Origin: Rhodotorula mucilaginosa
Taxonomy: Eukaryota > Basidiomycota > Microbotryomycetes > Sporidiobolales > Sporidiobolaceae
Direction: 5' to 3'
Length of the DNA stretch: 64,000 nt
Assembly: GCA_034406715.1 (NCBI GenBank)
Contig: CP137877.1
Location: forward strand, 186,001-250,000
Positions 22,695 to 35,000 of this stretch are shown in pieces (the stretch's first letter is position 1; every line of letters begins with the position of its first letter). The position numbers and the translations under genes are program-made. The notes beneath the pieces were generated by a model that ran no database searches, was not told the origin of the DNA, and saw only the letters and a list, made by a program, of their open reading frames with translations.

Positions 22695-24785
22695 TGTTAA
22701 AGTTGGGTTTGAATTTGATGGGTTGGGGACGAGAGGAGGCGTGTTGGTGGAGAGAGAAAGAGAGGAATCAGTCCGTGACGAGGTCGTTCTCTCAAGCTAC
22801 TGAGGGGAGGCGCCGACCCGATTTCGATGATGGCATCGTTCGCCACCCGCGTCCGTTTTACGTTCGTCCGGCGCTTTGCTACGCGCCTCCAGGACACCCA
22901 CGTCCCGCGTACTGTGGAGCTCCTTAGTAGGGTTTCTAAGTCGACACATGACCTCACCTGCATGCGCTCACAAGTACTCGTTTGTAGCCCTGTCGATGTT
23001 TACTCGATCCGCAGCGATGCGGTCATTTCGACGAGTTTGAGAAGGCCACGGTTCGCCTGCAGGACCGCGCAAGTCCTGGTAGCGGCCGTGTGCCACTGCA
23101 TAGCCGTTCCTCCACATCGCCACAGGGATGGAAAGCACTGGTGAAGCGGGGCTTGTACAAGCAGCTGGGCGGGCTCGAAGTTTCCAGCCGATACAAGTAC
23201 GAGCGACGGCGAAAGAATGAGCCGCAGGGAGCGTCAAACAATGCGCGCAAGCAAGCCATGGTCGGCAGAGCGTGATTGTAGCTGGTGTATTCCACAGGAT
23301 TAAACCTCGGAAGCAGTCGGCGGGGCAATCGCGCGAAGTCGAGCGCTGCAGACCGATGAGGCATCGATGATTCCGCAAGCGCAGAGCCAGAGCCAAGCGT
23401 ATGTGCTTTCAAAGAGCAGCAAGATGCCGCACTCGATGTAGGGGCCCACGAAAGTCTGCAGAAGAGCGTCCGAGGCCGCGGGAGCGAGGTGGCTGTCATG
23501 CGGAGCTGAGCGTAACGCGCGAAGACTGATTAGCTTGGAAGTGAGCGTTTGAACCAGTATACACAAATCACCGGTCTAGCTGGAAACGTACCGATACATG
23601 GAGTATCTTGAGAACGAGGCGGTGACGGCTCGGTAGGTCGTCGTTGCGGAAGCCCGACCAGCATCTCCGTCGAGTCGGTCCTTCCTCGGCCAGCGCCGCG
23701 TGCGGTAGAATCGACCGGATGCCTTCGGATCCCGCACCCACACAATCAGATGGTGAGCGTAGGAGTCAGTCGCACGAAGGGCCTGTTATGCCGACAGCTC
23801 GGCGGCAGGAGCTGCTCGCGCACGCGACGCTCAGAGGTCAGGTCTTCCAGTCTTGAAGCATCGGGATCAAGTCGAGCGAGCCCGTGTGCGCATGAGAAGC
23901 TGTAGCTAAGTCAGCTGTAGCTTGTGACCTTCTGCGGAAGTCGGCTGCGGCCGCCGCTTCTTGTGCGGGAGAGAATCCGCGAGACCGTGTGGAGGATCGA
24001 CTTAGCGACACGGCACATTCCGCCCCAACGGAAGCGTGCGGAGTCGCTGTTGAGCACTCAAGCCAGATCGAGCCGCAAGTCGTCCGCGAGCGACATGCAT
24101 ATGATGTCGCGCGCACGCCCAGCAAAGGCCATGCTGGTCAACTGGTCTCGAGCTCTGCGCAGCGGTTTACCCACGTTTTCATCGGAGGCTGGACGACCTG
24201 CGCGGGTCGGCGAAGGACGTAGGGGAGGCTAAGGACCAAGCTCCTGTTGGCCGCATCTGGCATGAAGCGGGCTGTACGGTGACGCATGTCGATCGCGCCA
24301 GCAGCTCATCCATCTCGACGAAGATCGCCGCAGCCCAGACCCTTCGGTTGTGATCTGTGTGGCGGCTCCCAAGCTTGACGGGAGAGGTGCTGTGCACATC
24401 GAGCCCATCTGAATGCTACGTTTGATCTGTGCTATGTCCGCGGGGCATCGGGGCATGCTGCAACTGCGCCCGGCACTTCGGCTTGACTTGTTTCCGGGTC
24501 ACGTGTCTTTCCAGAAAATGAAATGACGTCGCCACCAGCTTGCTGCGGGACAACAGCGTCATGTCGATCGCCTTTTCTGCACCGCCCCGCTTCCAGTCAG
24601 AGTTCCCTTGTCCCCGCTTTCCTTCATCTCTCTCTCTCTCTTTCTCTCTTCTTCACCACAGCTCTTCCTACACTTCCACACTCAACCACAACGTGAGTCT
24701 CCATCGTGGCCTTGCCTTCCCTGCTCACGCCATCAGAGACTGACTATTCGATCCCGATCTCGATCCAGCCACCCCAAGTCGAACC
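22695..24785. other. intergenic region between the two Ccg-1 paralogues
   Basis: About 2.1 kb separating two divergent paralogues; it must hold both promoters. It contains CT-rich tracts near 24630-24660 immediately upstream of copy B. Several open frames of 60-160 codons occur but none has a motif, consistent codon use or splice support, so I call no gene. Confidence 0.4.
24693..24768 (+). other. candidate 5' UTR intron of Ccg-1 copy B
   Basis: A GTGAGT donor at 24693 preceded by a CT/CA-rich leader, a CTGAC branch-like site near 24739 and a CAG acceptor at 24768, 17 bases before the ATG at 24786. Length 76 nt matches introns in the window. No coding test is possible because the sequence is untranslated. 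Confidence 0.5.
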
Positions 24786-25325
24786 ATGGCCTCTACCTCT
24801 GCTACCTCGACCACCGAGTCGATTACCAACACCTTGAGCGACGCTGCGAACTTTGAGTCTTTAATGCCATTCTCTGCACGCGTTCTACGAGGGAAGCGCA
24901 GGCGGCTCGAGCGGCCTGTCGCCTTCCCTCTTTGACCTCCTTCGGTTGAACGACCTTCACCTGAACTCTCGCTCATACCATACTTGTACTCCCTACAGAC
25001 GTTTCGGAGACGATCCAGGGCAAGTCCGCCGAGTCGAAGAAGGAGGGCAACAGTGAGTTTGTCGCGGGCTTCCACGCATCCACCTGACTGTCTTGCTGAA
25101 GGATTCACTCACCCGCCTGCAGAGGAGATTGCGAAGGGCAACACCAACGCCTCGATCGGCGACCGCATCTCTGCCGGTGTCGACGCCATTGGCAACAAGG
25201 CCGACGAGTCGAAGCAGTGCGTTTCTCATCGTTTTCTTCCTCGCCCGAGTTTGCCTGCTTACTCTTCCCCTTATTTCTGCAGCGACTCGAAGGCCGAGGC
25301 CTACAAGACGAGTGCACAGCACTAA
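24786..25325 (+). CDS. ccg-1: glucose-repressible/clock-controlled Ccg-1 (Grg-1) family protein, copy B
   Basis: Paralogue of the gene at 22180-22694. Start 24786 (MASTSATSTTESITNTL, almost identical to copy A). Exons by homology: 24786-24852, 24999-25052, 25123-25216, 25283-25325, giving the blocks YVSETIQGKSAESKKEGNK, EIAKGNTNASIGDRISAGVD and KAEAYKTSAQH. The second and third introns are GT-AG. The first intron, placed by alignment with copy A, would begin TTGAGT: the +1 G of the expected donor is T. Either the gene is mis-spliced or decaying, another donor is used, or this base is a sequence error. Reading on past the junction without splicing does not give the conserved protein. Confidence 0.75.
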
Positions 25326-25889
25326 TAGGTTTTCACGCTTCTACACCCTCTCCCCCATCTCGTGAAGTAGTACCCTTGTTGAAAGTCGAATACCTTTAGC
25401 CGTACTGCCCGTATCGTCTTCTAATGGGAAGCTAAAGAAAGAGCGGTGTTTAGAGTGTCTATGACTGCTCCCACCCGCCTGCATGGTAGTGAGCGCAATG
25501 CGAACTGTCCAGACGCTCTTTCGTTCGGAAACAACTGTACAGGCATTCGAGCCAATCTTCCTCCTTTTACCACACTCGGACCGCTCTTAGAGACCGAGCA
25601 CTAGCTCTATACACACCCACGCATGTGTCACCCCTTCCCGGGAGCGGAAGAATGCAAAGCGGGCGACTTGAGAACGGTAGAAGGATTTAAGGTGGCGTGA
25701 TGTGATTGCAACGAGGGAGATAAGTACGAACGACATGCAGATTGTGACGATAATTACAGCCCCTAGAGTGTCCATAAAGAAATAGAAGTCTGCCAATGTA
25801 TCGCTTAGAGTCAACACTTCGCCATGGAAGCGAGAAAGGAACACTCACAAGATCGGCAACAAGGTCGGCGAGCCTCGCGCGGCTACATC
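25326..25889. other. convergent intergenic region
   Basis: About 560 bases between the stops of copy B and the convergent palmitoyltransferase gene. It is less GC-rich than its neighbours. No supported gene or RNA. Confidence 0.4.
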
Positions 25890-27498
25890 CTACGCAGCGG
25901 TTCCGTTCTTTCGTACCAGGCCCGACTTGTTTAAAGGCATAGTGCCCGCCGACCCACCCTCCGGCACCGGTACGGTCGACCACCCTCTCCACTGCACGCG
26001 CCCTTCCCGCGCCGACTTTGACTGCCTCCTTGGCGCGCCGAGCGCGTCCTTCATGTTCAGCAGCGGGTTCGAGCGTTTCCAGGGGTTTTCGACGCCGCCT
26101 TCTTCGGCGAGGAGCGGGAGGCCGGTGGAAGGGTCCATGAGGGAGCCTCGGAGGGCGGCGGGGCGAAGCTGCGGGCGACGGGGCCAAGAGGGTTCAATTA
26201 CGAGGGTGGAACACGCGCGCGCCCTGGAGAGAACTTACGAGCTCGATCGTGGTTCGGTTGCTCCACATCAACTTGATATGATATCCGAGCAGACCGGCAA
26301 TCGGCGTGACAAACACAACCGCCAGTACTGCAGTCACGACCGCGCCGACCGTGTCCCATCTCCAGCCCGTTTCGTTGGTCTCGGTGAGGGCGTGCACAAC
26401 GTGATAGAGTGTGACTGCGATGGCGTAGAAGGCGCAGACGACTGCCGAGGTGAGAAAGACGATAAAGGGGCGGTAGTTGCGGCGGCCGATGCACTGACGG
26501 GTTTGGAGTCTGGTCAGCTAGGGAAGTGGCTCACTCGGTCGGGAGAAGAGCTTGACAAGGCTACACACATTATTGAGAAACGCGCACTGCCGAAATTGAG
26601 CAAAGTCCGAGCCTGCATCGTCAGCGAGAGGTTTTGAGGAACGAGAAAGTTAGAGAACGCACGTGGTGGTCGGTTCGCTCGACGCAGTTGTCGCACAGCC
26701 TGCAGTGACTCGTCCGCGGCGGCCGGTACGTGTGACAAGTCGGGCACCCTGCGGCGTGCGCGGCAGGGTCAGCCTCTCGTACCCGTCAAACTCCAGGAAT
26801 CGAGCAAAGAAGCAGTAACCGACGGACATTTGCTCGCGACGTAGCCTTTCCCGGGTAGCTCGATATACTTGACCTCGACGATCCACTCTCCCTCGCTGCC
26901 CGGTATGTCGGGATCCGGCTCGATGAAGCGCTGCGGCGGATCGGGGTCGAGGTTTCGAGGGATGATTCCTGGATCGGATAATGCAGTCCCGGCCTGCGGA
27001 GGATTTCAACTCAGCTTCCGATTCCGATGCGCTGTAAGCGAAGAGTACTTGGAGACGGACCATGGACGACCACATGAAAAGGACGAGGACGAGAAAGACA
27101 AACACGATCGCCTTGCCTCCCGCGCCGAGGTGGTGCCAGAGCCAGGGTCCGTTGAAGGCCCAGAAGAGGGCCGGCAAGGCGAAGGCGACGATGCTCGATC
27201 CGACGAGGGGCAGGAGCGAATCGCCCGAGGTCATGCAGCGTCCGTCGAGGAAGAAGCGGTTCGTCCCTTGGTGCAGGCGATAGTTGCGGACCGGTTTCGG
27301 AGGATGGTCCTGGCTCGACAGGTGGTGTACTGCGGTGTCCTGACTGGTCGACGGAGCTCCGGTCGTAGACTCGGCGTGATGGGACGGTGCGAGCTTGTCG
27401 GGCAGGCTCATGTCGGCGGACGACGGCGGGCCTCGCTTTTCGCGGGTCGAATCGAGTCGGGCCGCATCAGGCTCGGTACCGGCTGTTGAAGTCGCCAT
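25890..27498 (-). CDS. ERF2: DHHC protein S-palmitoyltransferase, Erf2-like
   Basis: Transfers palmitate to cysteines of membrane proteins (Ras in yeast Erf2/Erf4), in the ER or Golgi membrane. Start 27498 ([11 protein letters not shown]). Exons 27498-27049, 26993-26828, 26748-26663, 26586-26569, 26493-26239, 26168-25890 sum to 418 codons. [19 protein letters not shown] is the Erf2-type N-terminal block, followed by two helices; the Cys-rich domain reads [45 protein letters not shown]; two more helices follow and the TTxE motif is RTTIEL. The catalytic Cys235 and five following residues are on an 18-nt exon (26569-26586). The soluble C-tail has about 90 residues. Divergent from RAD4 with 287 bases between starts. 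Confidence 0.94.
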
Positions 27499-27785
27499 CT
27501 CGGACCAGCAGCTCTAGCTGTCGACAGGTTGGCGAACGGCGAGCAGCTGAAGCGCGATAGAGGTGGGAGAGCAAGGGTCTCTCCAGGTGCGCGCTCGGTC
27601 TGGACGCTGAGTTGTAGCAAGCGCCGCGCCGTGCTAGAGACGCGACCGCATTCCCTCGCGTGCAGCGCACCGGAGACTGTGCAAACACCTGTGAAAAGTG
27701 CGAGATGTCAACATGAACTGATGTCATCAACAGGTTGAGACTCTACGACTCACGGCCATAGCCAGAGAGGAAGAGGGGACAGGGA
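27499..27785. promoter_or_regulatory. divergent ERF2/RAD4 promoter region
   Basis: 287 bases between two divergent ATGs. Both core promoters should lie here. No distinctive motif found by eye. Confidence 0.4.
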
Positions 27786-30700
27786 ATGTCACGCTACTCG
27801 ACGCCACTAGGCTCGGCCTCTGCCTCGGCCTCGGCCTCGGCGTCCGAGTCGGACTATGCCGCACCCGTCGGTCGCTTCCCCTCGAACGCGTCGACTCCGA
27901 ATCGCCATCCCCTCGCAGCTGGATATGGAGACCAGGACTACGGACACGACGACGATGAAGACCACCAGCAAGACGCCGACGAAGAGGAAGAAGAGGCTTG
28001 GGACGAGGTCGACATCCCGCAGGCAGCTGCTCCTCCTCCTCATTCCGCGGTGGGGACCAGCGCCGACGCTCTCGATGCGGGTACAACCGACGATGGATCT
28101 ACAACAGCAGCAGGAGCAGGCGGCGCAGGGATCGAAATCGTCATCGGCCGCGCACCACCCAAAGCAAAGGGCAACAAAGCGTGAGTCCGATCTGACTCGC
28201 AGGAAACAGGAGAACACGACCTGATGCCGTGGATCTGCACACAGCAAGGGCAAAGGCGAGACTGCTCGCGAACGCATGGTCCGCCAGGAACGGCACAAGG
28301 TTCACGTCATGGCCCTCCTCGCCATGGGCTTGATCCGCAACCGCTGGCTCAACGACCCCGAACTGCAAGTACGTCTTCAGCTTCTCGTTCGAATGAACCG
28401 GCATCGAGGTGCACTGGCAACTCACCACCGACTTTTGCTTTCTGCGCGTAAGGCCCGCCTCGTTTCGCAGGTACCGGCGGCCCTCCTGAACGCCTTTGCG
28501 CACATCACGCCCACCCGCTTCCCCAACGCCCGAGACCGCTCGCGCTTGTTCGACCGCGCCCTGTCCGACTTGACAAGCTGGTGGTACACCGCGTTCGAGA
28601 TCGTCCCGGGCAAGGAACTCTCGCGGAGGGACGTCGTCGAGGTCGAGCACGAGGTCGAATCCTGGAAGGAGGAAGGCGAACGCTTGCGCGCGAAAGCCCA
28701 CAAGCGGCTCGACAAGGAGAAAGACCTCGCCAAAAGGGACGTCAAGGGGAAAGGGAAAGCGCGCGAACCGCCCCTCGATCCGGAGCGGATCCCGCTCTAC
28801 CCGTGGCAAGAATCGCCGTACCTCTTGACCACGTCGCAGCGAACTGCCGCGCTCGACAAATCGGCTTCGACGTCCAAACTCCCGCTGCATCCGGTTTCTG
28901 GACAGCTCATCCGACCCTACGAGCCCGCTTCGTCCTCGTGGGAGGTGCTCCGCCCGCCGCCGACAGAGCACAAGCAGTCGCTCAACCTCGCGGCGTCAAC
29001 CCTCCGCGGCTCGAAAGACCTCTCTGCCCAGCTCTATGTCGCGCTCTTACGAGCAATCGACATCCCCGCGCGGCTCGTCGTCAGCCTCCAAGCGCTCGAG
29101 TGGCGAAGCAGGGCGCAGACGACGGCTCCGCCGGCTCGAAGCCGAAAGACAAAGGTCGCCGCGACCGCGTCGACGAGGCGAGGAGGCAAAGCACCCGGCG
29201 ACAACAACAAGAAGAAGAAGGCCGCTGCTCCTGTCGTCAGAGAAACCCATTTCGATACGACGACCGACGACGACGACGATGCGGACTTTGTCACAGTCGA
29301 CGAAGAGGCAGATCGGCAAAAGGGTCGGAACACCAAGGCGAAATCGACGGCAGCGCCTCAGACCAAAGCGAAAGCAACATCGGCTGCCAAGTCGGGTACC
29401 AGTAGCGCGGCGAGCGATGGCTCGCGCCCGCCGAGACCGACCAACGGCAAAGGCAAAGGCAAATCCAGCGCGCGAAAAAGGCCCAACCCGGACGTGCTCG
29501 TACTATCCTCGTCGGCTTCGGCAGCGACGAGCGCCTCGGATACGGACGGTTCTTTCGAAGACGGACGCGGGAAACTCAAGTACAAGGTTCCGAAAGTCAA
29601 TCTGAGGGGTCCTTCCTCCGGTGCAAAAGTGGCGGCGTGGAAACGGGACCAGCAGCTGAGACGGGGAACTAGTCCAGGTCAGTCGAAGAGCGCGCAGGGT
29701 CCTGCTGCTGCAGAAGCGTTCCGCAGGCTAATCAGTCCTCTTTTCTTGGGCAGACGCATACGAACTTTCGATCGCGCCCGCTCAGTGGGTCGAGGCCTAC
29801 ACTCGCTACAACAAGGAGTGGATCGTCGTCGATCCGGTCCGGAAACGGATGCGGTGCGCAAAGTTGATGGAGCCGCCGCGGGCGGCAGCACGAGGGGGCG
29901 GAGCTGGTAACGTCCTCGCCTATGTCGTCGCGTACGAAGAGGGTCAGTCCGAATCCTCTCCACCGTTACATGTCCTGTGTGCGCCCGAAACTGATGATTG
30001 CTGCTCGAAGCAGACGGTTCGGCTCGGGATGTCACGCCGCGGTATGCGAGAGCCTTCGTCAACGTTACGCTCAAGTCCCGGGTTCCGACTTCGTCGAAAC
30101 TGCGCAAGGAGAACGGTGGCAGCGATTGGTTCGCCGGAATGATCGCGCCATTCGGTCGCGGCTTCAAACTCGTGCGTCCCCCTTTGTCACCAGCCGCCGC
30201 GGCGCCAACGTGGCTGACTGCAGGTCGGGCAAATAGAATCGAGACATGGAGGAAGAAGAAGAGCTGTGGCATCGGCAGGCAAACGCTCCGATGCCGACCT
30301 CGATCGGTGGCTTCAAGAGCCATCCCAAGTGCGTCTTCTCTATCAGCCTGGATTCCCTGTAACGCCAAGAAAGCAGGCTCACGTAATCCGTCCCCCTTCA
30401 GCTACGTTCTCGAACAGCATCTCCATCGAGACGAAGCGCTCCGTCCCGGCTCCAAATCCCTCGGGCTCTTCAAGGGCGAATTCACCATCTTCCGGCGCTC
30501 CGACGTCGTCAACGTGCGATCTACCGAGAACTGGTACCGGACCGGTCGAGTCGTCAAGTCGAACGAGATCCCGATGAAATTTGTCAAGCAGCGAGCTGTG
30601 ACGATCCACCGCCGGCGGGAAGAAGAGCTTGCCAAGATGGACGGCGGCGAGGTCGACGAGCAGCCGTTGTACGCCGAGGAGCAAACAGAGACATACGTAC

Positions 30701-31941
30701 CGCCGCCAGTCGTTGATGTCAGTCCCTGTTGCACGACCTGAGCATCGTACTACGAAAGGCTCGTAAGCTGGCTCGTAAGCTGACAATTGCCGATGATTAA
30801 CAGGGCAAAGTGCCGAAGAACAACTTTGGGAATATCGACCTCTTCGTTCCTTCCATGTTGCCAGCCGGCGCCGTACATCTTCGCAGTAAGTCTCGGCGCC
30901 TCGATCTGCGATGCCGACACGGATTTTTACGCTTGCCTCTCGTGCAGGCAAGTACGCGGCCAAATGCGCGAAAGAGCTCGGGATCGACTACGGCGAGGCT
31001 ATCGTGAGTCGTCATGCGCGACTTGCCGATTGACTGAATCGCTGACGATATGTTCCTCGTCGTGAAGATGGGATTCGAATTCCGGCAACGGCGCGCGCTT
31101 CCAGTCATCTCCGGAATCGTCGTCGCGCAGGAGCAGGAAGATACCCTGCGGGCGGTAAGGCACAGCCTGTCGGATACGTTCACAAACTCACCATACTGAC
31201 ATCTAAATCCTGTAGGCTGTCGCGACCTTGGAGCAATCGACCTACGAGCGGGAACTCGCGAAGCAGCAGGACCGCGTCCTCAAGCGCTGGAAGAAACTCA
31301 TCCAAGGCCTGCGCATCCGCCAGCGCCTCTTGGATCAGTTCAGCCAGCCGGAGCAGTCGGTCGAGCCCGCACCTGTCGTGAGTACCCTTGGCATTTGTCT
31401 CCCCGGCCCGACTCGCAGGTTCTGATTTTGCTCCATGCGTGACTCGCAGGGTGCATCCGGCGACGCGCAGGCCAACGGTACACCCGCCGTAGTTACGAAG
31501 CCGAGCGCTTCCGAGGTCATTAAGTCGGCTACATCCCGGCAGCGGGCAGACCAGGCTGGGACGGAGGGGGAGCCCGCGACGTCACGTCTTGGCAAACGAC
31601 CTACGATCTCTCCTTCGCCCTCGGAGGAAGCGCCGTTGCCGAAACGCCCAGCACGTTTCGCTGAACCGGGATCGCTCAGCGGAAAGTCTACTACAGGGCG
31701 CTCTCTCCGCGTTCGGATGCCAAAAGCAGAAGAACCTTCTTCAAACGGCCACACACCACGCCGGACCACACGGTCTAGCACTCGCAACGTCATCGACGCC
31801 TCCGACAACGCTGACAAAGCCCGGCACGGCATGGGCGCGAGTGATGCCAAGGAAGGGAGACCCGAAGGAGACGAGGCGGAAGGCGACGACGCCGCGTCTG
31901 AAGGTTCGGAAGGAGGTTTCGAGTTCGATGACGACTTCTAG
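27786..31941 (+). CDS. RAD4: DNA damage recognition protein Rad4/XPC
   Basis: Recognises helix-distorting DNA lesions and starts nucleotide excision repair, with Rad23 as partner, in the nucleus. Start 27786 (MSRYSTPLGSAS). Exons 27786-28180, 28245-28368, 28453-29677, 29754-29942, 30014-30171, 30237-30328, 30402-30717, 30804-30885, 30948-31003, 31068-31154, 31216-31377, 31450-31941 sum to 1126 codons. Order: Ser/Ala-rich and acidic N-terminus, transglutaminase-like domain (about residues 140-350; HVMALLAMGLIRNRWLND, SAQLYVALLRAIDIPARL), long basic disordered linker with KGKGK and SSS runs, second half of the transglutaminase fold (AYELSIAPQWVEAYTRYN), BHD1 (FKSHPNYVLEQHLHRDE), BHD2 (TENWYRTGRVVK), BHD3 (NNFGNIDLFVPSMLP, GIDYGEAIMGFEFRQRRA), and an acidic C-terminus FEFDDDF. 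Confidence 0.96.
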
Positions 31942-32042
31942 GTCGCTCAAATACTTTACAGGGTGGGGCAAGCACGGAGGGGTATATACAGATGATTCCT
32001 CTCGACCAGTGTCTCTTGCATGCAACAGCCGTTTTTGATGCT

Positions 32043-35000
32043 TCACACATCGTACGCCACACGAGCGCCGCCGAGCATGAAAGGGTCTGCGGCAGAGCAT
32101 GTCAGTACGGGGATCTGGCGGCAACGGTCCTTGGAAGAGCGCCAGAAACGCACAGTTCTTCTGGTACCAGTTCAGGAAAGAAGGGCGGGCCAAGCGACGA
32201 GGACTCGCGTAGCTCGCGCCCAGCACGATGTGGTGTTTGCCGTCGAAGAACTAGAGGGAAGAGAGGGCGCTTAATGTCAGTTGCCCCATCTCACTTCATT
32301 CACAGTCACACTCGACTCACGTCACTGGAGTAACCAGGGTAAAGAACCGATCCGCTGTAACCAGCCCAGGGCTCGAGGACCGTCGAGGTCCATTGCCACA
32401 GGCCTCCGTCGGTGATCGGGAGCTGGCTGCCGTCACGCGCTTTCCCGGGTACCGAAGGGGCAACCGGATGCAGGTTTGCGAGGCCGATGTTGGCGAGAGG
32501 CGTAGAGCTAGGGTTGTGCTGGTTGAACGCCGACAGCTCGCCGAACGTCGGCAAGCGTCCTCCTTTGGCCTGTCGAGTGCAGAAAGTTACGAGTCAGTCT
32601 TCTTCGGTCCCTATTCTTGCTCGAGCAAAGGATACCCACCTTGGCAAACTTCTCGAGCTGTTCCGCGCTCGCAGCCACGGGCCACTCCTCGGCGAGAGTG
32701 AGGGGGACCAAGCCGAACAACGTTTTCACGCAGAGTTCGCCAGTCTCGTCCGTCCAGCTCGACGGGATGAGCGCCTTGTTCGAGAGTTGCTGCGTCTCGG
32801 TAAGCCAGGTTTTGTACTCTCCGTTCGAGATCGGGAGGACCTCGATCTCGAATGCGTCGACGCGAAGCTGGCGGCGAGGGTGCTCGACATCCCAGCCGTA
32901 TTCTCGGGCAGGGTCAAACGGCGTCTGGTCGTCAATAGTATCGTCGTCGTCGTGACCGACTGTGACCTCCTGAGCGGAGAAGGAGAGTCGCTGTCCGCCG
33001 CCGTTCTGATGCAGATCACGTTTCGCTTGACGTGCGAGCGAGGGGAAATCAGGAATCGCCGTTCCCGGCGGAAAGTTGAGCGAGCTGGCGGCTTGGAGAC
33101 AGATGTAGACGGAGGTCTCCCAGTGCATCCTGTGGGGCCCAAGAGGATGAGTGAGTCGAGTGATGACATGGGTACCGAATCAGCCCGAAGCAGGAAGGAC
33201 GCACATCTCGTGCTCAAAAGTCATCATCAGCACACGGGCGAGCTTGGTCGTCCACTTGCACTCGTGTTCGGCGTACACCTTGCGGACGCGATCGCGAACG
33301 GACGCTTCGTACGCCGTAATCTCCTGGAGAGAAGGCCAGCACGCTTCGTCCTTCGGGACTTCCGAGTGCCAGTGCGTGACGGTCTCGGGGTCGTCGACAC
33401 AGGGATCGATTCCGCGCTCGAAGATGTCGGCAAACTTTGCCGGTTCGGTCAGCGGCTCGTTGAAGTACCTCGCGAGGTGAATATCCCGGAAAGCGGGTAT
33501 ATGCCCGACGTAGAAGAGCGGGATGTGGCGGAGCGGGATCGGCTTCTGGAAGTGAAGCGACTTGGGGATGATCTCGAGCTGGTAGAAGAAGCGGTTTCAG
33601 GTGAGCGTCCACTCATCGCTTGCGGAACTCCTTCGCCGACGAGGGCATCCTCACCATCAAGCCGTCCCACGCCCGCCACATTTCTTCCCACTTTTCCAGA
33701 GTCGGGACACCGTAGTCGGTCTCCTTCTCTTCGGGCTCGACCTCGATACCGAGCATCTTGGCAGCGCTCTCGGTCGTCGACGGGAACCACATGCGGGGCT
33801 TTTCGACCAGGTAGAGGTAATGCGAGCGCGACGAGTCGGTCCAGTGCTGGATGAGCCGGAAGCCCGCCAAGTGGAAGAGCGCCGCCGCCTCCGCATAGGT
33901 GTACTTGTAAGAAACTTCAATGTTGAGGAGCCTGGTGCGAGAGGAATGTCAGGAAGGGCTCTTGTGATGGCACCGGCTCAACACGCGCAAAAGTGCGGGA
34001 CTTGCTCTCCCTCTTCGAGCTTGACCTCAGTGACGTCGTCTGCGCCCGTGATCGGGATCGTGAGGTCTTTGTTGGCGCGGACGTAAGCCTGCGAGGGTGT
34101 CGCGGGGACGGGTCAGAACAGGGCTGCCGGTGCAACTCAGGCTGCTCTCCTCTGGACAGCGGAAGGCAGCTCACCTCGTGCCTTCCGAGCTCGGCGTTCC
34201 AGCGGTTGACATAGTCAAAGTTCTTCTGCTGCAGCACTTCGGCCGCGTCTCCGCCGAGGGTGCGGCCTGCGACATCGATGCCCTCGAGAATGAACGCGCG
34301 GGTGACGCCCTGGAGGATCAGCGGCAAACAAGGGTCAGAGCAGCTCATACTGGTCAGTTTGGCAGGACATCAGACTCACCTGCGGGTCGTTGTAGGCAGT
34401 CTCGATACGAGGTCCGTCCGCGCAGCCGTCGATGCCGATCAGCATGGTATCGCCCTCGCGCAGCTCGATGTTGCGGAGGAACTGCACCGCTTCCTCGCGG
34501 GTGTAGTTGCCGCACGAGGAACCGAGCCACATGATCGAAGTCGCGCGGCGTTCCGCAGCGTTCTCGCCGCGAGACGCTTGAGCGGTCTCGCCTTCGTCGC
34601 TGTCGTCCTCCAGGACACTGGACAAGGTAGTCGGAAGCGACTTTGGACTCGTGGGCAAGTCGGGGAGGTCTGAGAAGACGCTCGACGGGCTGCCAGCATC
34701 GTTCTGCGCCTTCAGGAAGGCGAGGCCCTCGTCGTAGGTGGCGTGAAGACCCGAGACCGAAACGCGGCGTTTCGTCGCGTCTGGCTGTCCGTCGACCGCC
34801 GTAGTGACGCAATCGCCTTCGACCGATGCAAGCGAGGACAGTGTCGAGTAGAGCGACGCCGCTTCAAGGTCGAGCTGTTCAGCGGCAGACGTGGGAGGTC
34901 AGTATTGATTTCCTATACTCGCGGAGGTTTCGCCAAACGCACTGCTTTGTAGTCAATGGAGCGCAGAGGAGAGACCGGGCAGCTGCCCTCGTCGCGAGAC

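Noticed and set aside
23023-23499. A 158-codon frame on the minus strand between the Ccg-1 paralogues
   Set aside because: No recognisable family, unusual composition, no splice support, and it lies in a region expected to be promoter.
31335-31850. A 171-codon frame antisense to the last RAD4 exons
   Set aside because: Fully overlapped by well-supported RAD4 coding sequence.
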